Shown: piece by piece, positions 34,501 to 44,184 of the stretch
Numbering within the stretch: the stretch's first letter is position 1
Layout of the letters: each line of letters starts with the position of its first letter
Translations under genes and position numbers: made by a program
Notes under the pieces: model-generated
Databases searched by the model: none
Seen by the model: only the letters and a program-made list of their open reading frames with translations
What the model was told of the DNA's origin: nothing
Source of the DNA: Bretschneidera sinensis
Lineage: Eukaryota; Streptophyta; Magnoliopsida; Brassicales; Akaniaceae
Reading direction: 5' to 3'
Assembly: GCA_023935145.1 (NCBI GenBank)
Contig: CM043697.1
Coordinates: 47,716,001-47,780,000 of the forward strand
DNA length: 64,000 bases

Positions 34501-35414
34501 ATAAAGGATTTGTGGTCTATAGTGATGCGTCGCATCAGGGGTTGGGATGTGTGTTGATGCAACATGGGAAAGTTATAGCTTATGCATCTAGAAAACTGAA
34601 GAATCATGAGAGAAATTACCCGACCCATGATTTAGAATTGGCTGCCATAGTCTTTGCTTTGAAGATTTGGAGACACCATTTATATGGAGCCAAGTGTGAA
34701 ATTTTTACTGATCATAAAAGTTTGACGCATTTACCAACCCAGAAGGAGTTGAATTTAAGGCAGAGGAGATAGATGGAATTAATTTGTGATTATGATTGTA
34801 CAATTCATTATCATCCAGGAAAGGCTAATGTAGTAGCAGATGCATTGAGTAGAAAAGCTACAAGGAAATTAGCTGCTTTTGGGAGTCATGATACTAGCTT
34901 GATGATAGAATTAAGAGGAATGAGGATGCAATTGAGTGTCAGTGATAAAGGAGCATTAATGGCAAATATGGTAGTTCAATCTCCTATTATTGATCGTTTA
35001 TTACAGCTACAGAGTAAAGATGAGGGAATAGAGAAAATCAGGCAGGAAGTGTTGAGCGGGAAGCCAACCGAGTTTAGAATCAGAGAAGATGGTATGGTAG
35101 TATCGGGACAAAGAATTTGTGTTCCCAATGATGAGGAGATGAGAAAAAAAATACTAAAGGAGGCTCATGATTCGATATATTCCATGCACCCGGGAAATAA
35201 TAAGATGTACAGGGGGCTAAAACAGAATTATTGGTGGTCAGGGATGAAGAGGGATGTAGCAGAATACATTGCTAGATGTTTGACTTGTTAACAGGTAAAA
35301 TCTGAGAATAGGCATCCAGCAGGTTTATTACAACCTCTTTCGATACCTGAGTGGCCATGGGAAAATGTAAGTATGGATTTTGTCTCTGGTTTTCCCCGTA
35401 CCCAGAGAGGGCAT
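31560..35414 (+). pseudogene. M gag-protease-RT-RNase H-integrase, first part
   Basis: One continuous frame from ATG 31560, broken only by stops at 31617, 32997, 33711, 34770 and 35289. Gag has the core with FKGSVNPVEAEQWIEHVEKYF and two zinc-knuckle-like motifs: CNQMGHLSRNC lacking the first Cys (FFKCNQMGH), and CFVCGEGGHVAADC intact. Protease: [48 protein letters not shown] and the active site [10 protein letters not shown]. RNase [26 protein letters not shown] and IFTDHKSL. The integrase HHCC region is HDSIYSMHPGNNK through RCLTC. It ends at FPRTQRG where N inserted. Without the stops this would be a full-length chromoviral polyprotein. Confidence 0.85.
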
Positions 35415-36741
35415 GATAGACGCTTAAATATACATATTTAAGCCCCCTTATTTACACTTGTTAGATCCTTTATTACGTTAATTTGGTATCTTTTACTCCA
35501 TTTGTGTGTTTTACATATTTTTATAGGGTCTTGGAGAAAAAGAAGCAGTTTTGGCACTTTAAGAAAGAAATCTAGAAGCCCTGGAGCACTTTCTGGACAA
35601 AGTGCGATCGAGCGCACATACAATGCGATCGAACGCACATACGATCGTGCGCACACTTGTAGGATCGAGCGCACACTGCGATCGAGCTCAAGGACACATG
35701 CAATCGAGTGCACATGTACGGGCGTGAATAGTAAACTGCAGAACCTTATTTTGGAAAGTACAAGATTTTCGTTTTAGGAAAGTTTAGGACTCATGGGTCT
35801 ATTAGGACTTCTCAAAGACCTATAAATACACTTGTAACTCACACACAAAAGGACACCTTAGATAGAAAACACTTTTCTCTTTTCTTTTACTTGGAGTGGA
35901 GAGCTTGGGAGAGAATTGACGCCTCTTCTCTCGGGTTTATTCTTCTCCCTTATGTTTTGTTTAATTATGTTTACTTCAGTTAGTATGTGTAACTAACTCT
36001 CTTATAGGGCTCGATTGAAGCCCTAATTATGCATTCCCATATTTTTATTCATTGATTAAATCTTTGCATAGCTTATTATGTTACTTAACTTGATTAACGC
36101 CTATGCTTATTTAAATTCCTCATATATATGTGTAAGGCCAACGTATGCATGTGGTATGGATGGGTTAGTTAGATCAATTTGGATGACCGAGTCCTGGGTC
36201 TAACATCAGTAACAAGGACCATCTTATCCTGATACCCGGGTTAATCAACATGGGAAACCGGGAGTAGATACCATGCCTTAGGTCTCATGTGGTTGTCGAT
36301 TTCCACAGTACCTATGTTTTCTTAAGGAACAACTCAAGCAGATATCATGCTGAATCCCTTAAGGAAGAAAAGAGTTAGAGTAGATACCATGCCTAACTCG
36401 TTGCTTAGGGAAATCAATAGCTTAAGGAGTAGATACCATGCCCTTAGGTTGGCAACCAGTAGGTACACATAATAAGGCTAGAGCACTGATACCTTATACA
36501 AAATCGGGAATGTATGACTAGTGGTGGATATCAAAGCCCTATGTCTTTATTATTATCGAATCACCCTTCAGTTTATTATTTCTATCTTTTTACATTGCAA
36601 ATATAATTCTAAATCGAACTTTACCAATCCCTGTGGAGATGATCTTGCATTCGCACACTATGCTACACTATTGACCTTGTGCACTTGCAAGTAAAACAAA
36701 GTACGATTATTCACCTATTTATTTAGGTATATTATCGCACA
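35415..36741 (+). repeat. Family-2 5' LTR of N, 1327 bp
   Basis: Starts TGATAGACGC, ends ATTATCGCACA. Several GTGCGATCGAGCGCAC-type motifs at 35602-35720 (first copy exact). TATAAATA at 35821-35828 is the likely promoter. Four spaced copies of AGTAGATACCATGCC or variants at 36263, 36337, 36379 and 36428. U5 box ACTATGCTACA (36657-36667) pairs with tRNA-Asp over 11 bp with one G-U, 83 nt before the PBS. Confidence 0.85.
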
Positions 36742-36750
36742 ACAAGGTTT

Positions 36751-36768
36751 TGGCGCCGTTGCCGGGGA
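36751..36768 (+). other. Primer-binding site of N, tRNA-Asp type
   Basis: TGGCGCCGTTGCCGGGGA, a perfect complement of the 18 nt at the 3' end of plant tRNA-Asp(GUC), 9 nt after the LTR end. Confidence 0.9.
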
Positions 36769-36997
36769 TTGCGCTAAAAGTTCATTTTAGGATTACTTTC
36801 ATTATTTTATTTTTACCATCTTTTATCAAAACTTAATCAAAGTTGTTTTATCTTTCAGGTACTTCAAGAAACCCTACTTGCACTTTCTGTGGAATTTGCG
36901 ATCGATCGCAAGCTCTTGTACGATCGAGCGCATTTAGGGCAGAGAGTACCCGAGCAGCAGAGTTGCACTGCTGCACTAACACTGGTTTTTCTGCTTT

Positions 36998-39520
36998 ATG
37001 CACGGACTTCGATCCCGACATCCGAAATTCTTTTCCCTCGATCCCGAGCTTGAACGGACCATCCGACAAAGGCTTAGGGACAACTTTGAGGAGAACAAAG
37101 GAGAAATCGAGAACGAAACACAAATGGCGGAACAGCTCGAAAACTAGCAACCACCTGCATGAGTTCCAATGAAGCAATCCTTCATCCCTCGGAACATCGA
37201 TCAACCATCATGCATCGCATATCAACCTGAGGCAGCGGGAAATTATTACATATCTCCGCAAATCTTGAATGCCTTGACACATTTTAGGGGAACTCCTAAT
37301 GAAGATCTACACTTACATCTCCGAGAATTTTTTGATCTTTGCAAGTTCCAGCACATACAAGGACTAGACCAAGAAGGAATAAGGTTAATTCTATTCCCTT
37401 TTTCCTTGAAAGATAATGCTAAACTTTGGTATAATTCCTTGCCTACAGTTTCCATCCACACTTGGGAGGAGTTAGCAAGCAAATTCTTGAGGAAATTCTT
37501 CCCAGCCCAAAAGACAAGACAAATGAGGAAGGAGATCCAATCCTTCCAACAAAAGGATGGGGACCTTTTCTTCGAAGCATGGGGACACTTCAATGAATTG
37601 CTACTCAAATGCCCACATCACAACCTACCTCAAGATGAACTGGTACAAGCATTCTACGAAGGTTTAAATGATACTAATAAATGTATTGTTGATTCAGGTT
37701 GTGGAGGAGTCCTTATGGAGAAAAGCAGCGAAGAGGCAATGGAACTGTTTGAAACCCTCAACGAACACACTCAGCAATTCTCCTCTCGAGGTAGACATAT
37801 GACCAAAGGTAAAGGTGTGTATGAGGTAAATACAAATGGAGGATCTTCCCCTCAAATGGCTGCAATGGAAAGAAAACTAGATTTATTGGTAAAAGCCATG
37901 GCTGCTCAAACTACCTCAGCTACACCATTACAGGTATGTGCGATATGCTCTCAATATGATCACAATACTAATGCTTGTCCGTTATCTGTAGATCCGGAGT
38001 AAGAAAATTATGTGGGACCCAACAACTATCCGCCAAAGAATAACCCATATGCAAACACCTACAACCCTGGATGGCGAAATCACCCAAATTTCTCATGGAG
38101 CAACAATCAAAACAACCAAGGACAACAACGAAATCAGCAGCCCACTGCCCATGCTAATTCTGAACCAAAAAGAAACGACCTCGAAAGTCTAGTAAGACAA
38201 CTGGTGACATCACAAGAACAGTTCATGACTCAGCAAAAACAAACCAATGCGGCACATGAGCAAGCAATTCAAAGACTAGAGGTACAAATGGGACAATTAG
38301 CTAAAGAGCTCAGTAGCAGAAAGCAAGGAGAGCTCCCAGCTCAAACACTACCCAACCCTGGTGGGCATCAACAACTAAACGCTGTGATATCCCTGAGAAA
38401 TGGCAAGGTGATAGGGTCCGATGAGCTTACAGCACCGTCCAAAGAGACACCATCAGCATCAAGGGTAAGTGAGACGGAGAAGGTGAATGCTCCACCCTTC
38501 CCGCAAAGGTTAGTAAAACAGAAGAAAGTCAATAAACTAATTGATATTTTTGAAACCTTGCGGAAAGTAGAGATTAATATTCCTTTGTTAGATGCCATTA
38601 AACAAATCCCTGCATATGCTAAATTTTTAAAAGAATATTGCACTAACAAAAGGAAGTTCCAGGAGCATGAGATGGTAGCCTTAACTGAAGAGGTAAGTGC
38701 TGTGCTTTTAAGAAAATTACCACCTAAACTAAAAGATCCGGGTAGTTTTACTATTCCTTGCAGGCTAGGTGACCAACTGTTCGAACATGCACTATTGGAT
38801 CTAGGAGCGAGTGTCAACCTGCTACCATACAGTGTATACGAGACACTAGGTTTGGGGGAGCTTCAACCAACCTCCGTCACTTTGCAACTAGCTGACCGAA
38901 GCATCAAACGACCAAGAGGTATCCTTGAGGACGTGTTGGTAAGAGTAGGAAAATTCATTATACCTGCTGATTTTATAGTATTAGATATGGAAGAATGTAC
39001 TTTGCCATTACCTCTCCCCATCATCCTAGGACGCCCCTTTATGATAACTGCTGACACTAATATTAGTGTAAAACGGGGCATTATCACAATGAGAGTAAAT
39101 GATGAGGAAATACAATTTCAAATGTTTAATACATTAAAATCGACCAGTAATGATGATGAAAATTCTAATATGAATTTCATGCAAAGTGTTGTTGAGAAAG
39201 CTTCTCAGGTCCATCGCACCACTACATTGGAGACTCTCCCCTACCATGAAAACACAAGAGTAGACATTAGGCTGGAGGAGGATAATGTGATTAAAGATGT
39301 GCACCTTTTCAAGGACACACCAAAACCTTCAAGTAAGTGTGCTCTACAAATTAAATCTCCTGCACTTACTCATACTACTTTTCCTTATTATGTTGACCAG
39401 ATGTCAAGATGGGAGATGAAGACACTATCAACAGCACTTGAATCAGTACAGTATATAGCTGAAACACAAGCACTAGAGCTCCAAGAGGTGGACTCTAGGT
39501 GCTTCCCTCCAAACAACTAG
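36998..39520 (+). pseudogene. Gag-protease polyprotein of N (three in-frame stops)
   Basis: Forms the particle and matures it. The start is the ATG at 36998, aligned with the intact start of K (60262). One frame throughout, with stops at 37145, 37160 and 38000. Visible: an acidic N-terminus; gag core SFIPRNIDQPSCIAY, HFRGTPNEDLHLHLREFFD, KDNAKLWYNSLPTVSIHTW; zinc knuckle CAICSQYDHNTNAC (CX2CX4HX4C, about 37937-37978); YNPGWRNHPNFSW; a Gln-rich coiled-coil-like stretch (about 38180-38320). The aspartic protease follows with ALLDLGASVNLLPYSVYE (about 38785) and LPIILGRPFMIT (about 39012). It ends at a TAG at 39518 with no RT. The 37169-38002 and 38003-39520 segments are otherwise open. Confidence 0.85.
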
Positions 39521-39535
39521 CACGGTCGCAAGAGA

Positions 39536-39615
39536 GTGCTTGAGCAAAGTAAAAATTTGATCATCTATTAAGCTCAAGCACCTCTGGTAAGGTTAGTGGT
39601 ACTGAAGCCACTAAC
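39536..39615 (+). ncRNA. Candidate twin hairpins after gag-protease stop (N)
   Basis: Hairpin 1: GTGCTTGAGC (39536-39545) pairs with GCTCAAGCAC (39572-39581), 10 bp perfect. Hairpin 2: GTTAGTGG (39592-39599) pairs with CCACTAAC (39608-39615), 8 bp, 8-nt loop. K has identical stems with a different first loop. It lies 16 nt past the stop codon. Possible roles: transcript 3' end, translation of the downstream ORF, or packaging; none shown. Confidence 0.5.
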
Positions 39616-40329
39616 AACTGGTAAGGTTGTGTTGTTTTAATTAGTCATTCTTTTTGTTAAGGTAAGTTTTTAATTATACTTATATGCCACACTTGCGATC
39701 GATCGCACCCTTCAGTGCGATCGCGTGCAAGAGTGCGATCGAACGTGTCCTAAAAACATAATCGAGCGCAAGATTGCGATCGAGCGCACCCCGTGTGCGA
39801 TCGAGCACACTCGAGGCAGAGACATTTATAAAATTGAACTCACTCACTCACTCACTTCCCTCACTCACTTCACTCGCCCCCTGCACATTTGCTCTCACAC
39901 TCACGCACACAACACCCCTACCCACATCACCCTACCTCACACCCAACCACCACAACACCTCATCATCACCTTACCCTCACCACCGTCCTCCACCAGTACC
40001 GCCGTCAACCCCCCTCCCTATTCACATTCCGTCAAACATTGCACAAGGTATTGTACACATACACGAATTTTAAATAGAAATTGTGAATTCATTTTACATA
40101 TACATTACTGTGTGTTTGATTGTATGGTTGTTTGGTTGCAGGAGGGGTAGGAACGAGTTCCACATTGAAAAACCATAGCTTGCCTGTTTGGTGCACATAA
40201 ACTGTTCGTCGTAAATCCTGACCGGGTGCGATCGAGAGCAAAGTAGTTGCGATCGAGCGCATGGACAGTGTGCGATCGAGCGTAGACCACTAAGATCGAT
40301 CGCAAATCAGCCAGAAGCCAAGCACCAGC
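39616..40329 (+). other. Spacer between gag-protease and env-like ORF of N
   Basis: Contains a splice-donor-like CTG/GTAAGG (GT at 39621), CpG-rich motif copies at 39690-39812 and 40227-40305, a C-rich microsatellite-like stretch (CACTCACTCACTC and onward, 39840-40030), a second donor-like AAG/GTATTG at about 40048 and an acceptor-like TTGGTTGCAG ending at 40141. Probably a leader, possibly with an intron, for the env-like ORF. Two overlapping open frames here (39725-40150) look like chance products of the C-rich repeat. Confidence 0.4.
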
Positions 40330-41457
40330 ATGTCTCGACCATCTGTTTCCACGTCTGGCGCCTCTAGCAGTCGTGCCTCCTCATCTCGGTCCAGCATCGA
40401 GCAACGGGAGTTGTTGTTCGAGACTGCTTTCGCCATCGACGACATATTCCGGCACATGGATGCCACACAATGGGCCGTCCAAGCACTCCGACTCCGAGGG
40501 TTGAAGAGGCTGTTTAAGCTGGTGTGCTCCACTGCCTACTCCCAGCTCATAGTACAGTTTTATGAGCATCTATCTTTCGACTGCAGCAGACCGGGGGTCC
40601 TCACCTCTTCAGTTAGGGGCACGCCCATCGAGGTGACCAGTACCGATATCGCCACTGCTTTTCATTGCACGGATGAGTCCCCTCCTGAGGGCATTGATAT
40701 CGAAGAGCAGCCAAAGTCCTTTGCCCTGGTCGAGATCATCATGGATATGTGCGCTGGCCAGTATGCCGACAGGCATAACAATGCGACCGACCGATCCTAG
40801 CTGCCCCCAGACTATGGCTCATCAATACGATCCTCCAGCGTAATGTGTGTCTGTTGGGGCACAAGACACAGCGGCGAGACCAGTTTCTTCAGACATTATA
40901 CGCTTTCCATAGAGGCCACTGGTACTCCATCCCGTCTGTCATTTGGAGCCAGCTGCACAAGTTCTGGGATCACGTACATGGCCGTCAGACTACCACTGCC
41001 AATGCTTGGGGACTCCCTTTCCCGTTCCTACTCACCTCCATCCTCAAGAAGAAGGGGATTAAGGGGACCCATAGTGACGGGCCAGTACGAGAGCATCCTG
41101 TCTTTGGACGGGCTCAGTGGACACAGAGCATATCACACATGCCACGAGGTCCCCCGGTTCCTGCTCTAGCAGCTGAGTGAGTAGAGGAGGATCACATGGA
41201 GACCGAGGCCCCTATCATAAGCCCGGTACGGGGAGGAGGACCATTCAGATATGGGACCCATCGAGTCCCAGCACTTCTTAGCTGAGCTATCCTCCTTCCG
41301 AGGCGAGGTCGCTGCCGCCACCACTCTTGTACATCAGCGCATCGACAGTTTGGAGGCACGATTTACACACCAGGAGGCCATGCTGCAGGCCATACTTGAT
41401 CGCCTACCTCCAGCACCCGGTACCTCTCCGACTGCACCACCTGATGATCAGCAGTGA
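40330..41457 (+). pseudogene. Env-like / plant transposon domain ORF of N (frameshifted)
   Basis: Athila elements carry an extra ORF after pol, called env-like. ATG 40330 gives a Ser-rich N-terminus (MSRPSVSTSGASSSRASSSR), then FETAFAIDDIFRHMDATQW, YEHLSFDCSRPGVLTSSVRG and TSTDIATAFHCTDESPPEG up to a stop at 40798. The domain continues in another frame from about 40845 (LLGHKTQRRDQFLQTLYAF, FWDHVHGRQTTTANAWGLPF) and ends at about 41457 with a coiled-coil-like FRGEVAAATTLVHQRIDSLE and a Pro-rich tail. I see no convincing transmembrane segment, so an envelope function is doubtful; it resembles the PF20167-type 'putative plant transposon protein' domain. Confidence 0.6.
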
Positions 41458-41467
41458 GAGAGTATCA

Positions 41468-41514
41468 CGTCTGGCTGAAGACGAAAAATTTAGCGCTCAT
41501 GGGAGGCACCCCAC
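41468..41514 (+). ncRNA. Candidate conserved double hairpin (N)
   Basis: CGTCTGGCTGAAGACG (5-bp stem, loop GGCTGA), then TTAGCGCTCA, then TGGG-AGGCAC-CCCA. Starts 11 nt after the env-like stop. Same element as at 1481-1525, 7643-7689, 9737-9783 and 46906-46953. Confidence 0.55.
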
Positions 41515-42842
41515 TGTATATCATTTTTATAGTTATTAGTATTTTACTTGTTTATTATTTTGTTATTAGTACTTGTTTTCCATTTTATGTTTACTTTTCT
41601 GTTTCTAGGACAGTGTTAGTGCATCGAGTTGAAGTTTAGGGGCGTGCTACAAGCTATGCCAGCCATATAGCTCTCCATCTCCCAGGTCAGATCTTTCCAT
41701 GCTATTTACACATTGGGGACAATGTGAATTTTAAGTTTGGGGGTATGGGGACACATTCACATACTACACTATGTCCTACAATTTTTAGTTCTGTTGTTAT
41801 TTTCATAGATAAATGCATGTTCATTCTGTCCAATAAACTTTTTTTTGTGATATAAACAAAATGTTATGATTCGACTTCATCAGTGAGCTTAACACTTTGA
41901 ACATATAGGCCAATAAACAAGTTTTGAACCTAGATCACTGCCCTTTTGGCATTTAAGAATTCACAAGTTTAACTTGAACTATCACGAGCACATTAGCACA
42001 TAGCTGTGTGGGGTATGACATGATATTTGGATTGGTATGTTTTTTTTGCTTGACTGTGAACTAGATGACCTATTAGATTGACATTTTGGCATATAAAAAT
42101 AGAAAAGATTGATTCGTGCTCAAAAAGAAAAAAATGCTCCTAATGATCAATAAAAACAAATCTTCCGCTGAGTAACTGGCCCTCTTGGCTCAGTAAGCAT
42201 TGAGTGTCATGTCAAAAGGTGGAAAATCTTAAGTGATCATTAAAAAGGAATTTTTCGCTGAGTAACTGGCCCTCTTGCCTCAGTAAGCATTGAGTGTCAC
42301 GTCAAAAGGTGGAAAATTCTAAATGGTAGCATAAAAATCAGTTAGTTTCGTAGCCTTGTTGACTCGAGCCAGTAAGTTCTTAGGGGTGTCTTTACACCTA
42401 ATGCCCTAAAACCATCTGGTTTGGGAGTCATTGGCCAAACGCTCGTTACACTAGTCATCAAGAAAGCTTAAGGGAACTAACTTGGCAAAAATCTCGCAAA
42501 TAAAAGTCTATGCCATATTTGTTGACTCTAATAGGAAGTTTGGTGAATCTTGAGTCATCGAAACACTACCCATTTGAATTTCTTGGAAACTCAATCTTTT
42601 ATGTGCTAATCACCACACACCGAAGTCAAACTTGTGATATCTTAGAATACCTAGTGAATATGATTTACATTCAAAACTCTTATTCATTGCAGATATATGT
42701 TTACACTTGTTAAGCTTGCTCATGAATGCGCATCATTGTTTTGTGTAAAATCTAGATTTTTTATTGACACTATGAACATTGGATCTATCTATATTTTTGT
42801 TTTAGTTTTTAATTTAGTATTGCTAAGGGACTAGCAATATGT
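41515..42842 (+). other. 3'UTR of N, no gene
   Basis: Collinear with A, B and C. PPT-like copies AAGTTTAGGGGC (about 41632) and AAGTTTGGGGGTAT (about 41731); doubled GAGTAACTGG block (42162-42223 and 42252-42313, period 90); conserved hairpin block 42380-42434. Small open frames here show no known domain. Confidence 0.6.
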
Positions 42843-42854
42843 AAGTTTGGGGTG
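42843..42854 (+). other. Polypurine tract of N
   Basis: AAGTTTGGGGTG directly before the 3' LTR start TGATAGACGC. Confidence 0.75.
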
Positions 42855-44183
42855 TGATAGACGCTTAAATATACATATTTAAGCCCCCTTATTTACACTT
42901 GTTAGATCCTTTATTACGTTAATTTGGTATCTTTTACTCCATTTGTGTGTTTTACATATTTTTATAGGGTCTTGGAGAAAAAGAAGCAGTTTTAGCACTT
43001 TAAGAAAGAAATCTAGAAGCACTAGAGCACTTTCTGGACAAAGTGCGATCGAGCGCACATACAATGCGATCGAGCGCACATACGATCGTGCGCACACTTG
43101 TAGGATCGAGTGCACACTGTGATCGAGCGCAAGGACACATGCGATCGAGTGCACATGTACGGGCGTGAACAGTCAACTGCAGAACCTTATTTTGGAAAGT
43201 ACAAGATTTTCGTTTTAGGAAAGTTTAGGACTCATGGGTCTATTAGGACTTCTCAAAGACCTATAAATACACTTGTAACTCATACACAAAAGGACACCTT
43301 AGATAGAAAACACTTTTCTCTTTTCTTTTACTTGGAGTGGAGAGCTTGGGAGAGAATTGACGCCTCTTCTCTCGGGTTTATTCTTCTCCCTTATGTTTTG
43401 TTTAATTATGTTTACATCAGTTAGTATGTGTAATTAACTCTCTTATAGGGCTCGATTGAAGCCCTAATTATGCATTCCCATATTTTTATTCATTGATTAA
43501 ATCTTTGCATAGCTTATTATGTTACTTAACTATATAAACGCCTATGCTTATTTAAATTCCTCATATGTATGTGTAAGGCCAACGTATGCATGTGGTATGG
43601 ATGGGTTAGTTAGATCAATTTGGATGACCGAGTCCTAGGTCTAACATCAGTAACAAGGGACCATCTTATCCGGATACCCGGGTTAATCAACATGGGAAAC
43701 CGGGAGTAGATACCATGCCCTAGGTCTCATGTGGTTGTCGATTTCCACAGTACCTATGTTTTCTTAAGGAACAACTCAAGCAGATACCATGCTGAATCCC
43801 TTAAGGAAAAAAAGAGTTAGAGTAGATACCATGCCTAACTCGTTGCTTAGGGAAATCAATAGCTTAAGGAGTAGATACCATGCCCTTAGGTTGGCAACCA
43901 GTAGGTACACATAATAAGGCTAGAGCACTGATACCTTATACAAAATCGGGAATGTATGACTAGTGGTGGATATCAAAGCCCTATGTCTTTATTATTATCG
44001 AATCACCCTTCAGTTTATTATTTCTATCTTTTTACATTGCAAATATAATTCTAAATCGAACTTTACCAATCCCTGTGGAGATGATCTTGCATTCGCACAC
44101 TATGCTACACTATTGACCTTGTGCACTTGCAAGTAAAACAAAGTACGATTATTCACCTATTTATTTAGGTATATTATCGCACA
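42855..44183 (+). repeat. Family-2 3' LTR of N, 1329 bp
   Basis: Matches the 5' LTR (35415-36741) end to end. Exact GTGCGATCGAGCGCAC at about 43043, TATAAATA at about 43262, tRNA-Asp box at 44099-44109. Ends ATCGCACA; the following C (44184) is not part of the GGGCA duplication. Confidence 0.85.
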
Positions 44184-44184
44184 C

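Larger units (their letters stand above)
35415..44183 (+). mobile_element. Element N: complete non-autonomous family-2 Athila-like element, 8769 bp
   Basis: Flanked by GGGCA (35410-35414 and 44185-44189), with one extra C at 44184. LTRs 35415-36741 and 42855-44183; PBS 36751; gag-protease 36998-39520; hairpins 39536-39615; env-like ORF 40330-41457; double hairpin 41468-41514; 3'UTR; PPT 42843-42854. No RT, RNase H or integrase anywhere. By eye the two LTRs differ at only about 20-25 positions (about 98% identity), so this is the youngest insertion in the window. It must have been mobilised by enzymes from another element. Confidence 0.85.

Noticed and set aside
39840..40150. Open frames rich in His/Thr/Pro/Ser after gag-protease of N
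   Set aside because: They come from a CACTCACTCAC-type low-complexity stretch; overlapping frames are all open and K's equivalent region does not conserve a protein.
41251..41457. Separate small gene after the env-like ORF
   Set aside because: Reads as the C-terminal coiled-coil and Pro-rich tail of the same frameshifted env-like ORF.
40330..41457. A true viral envelope gene
   Set aside because: No signal peptide or convincing transmembrane helix; sequence resembles the plant transposon domain family. The name env-like is positional only.
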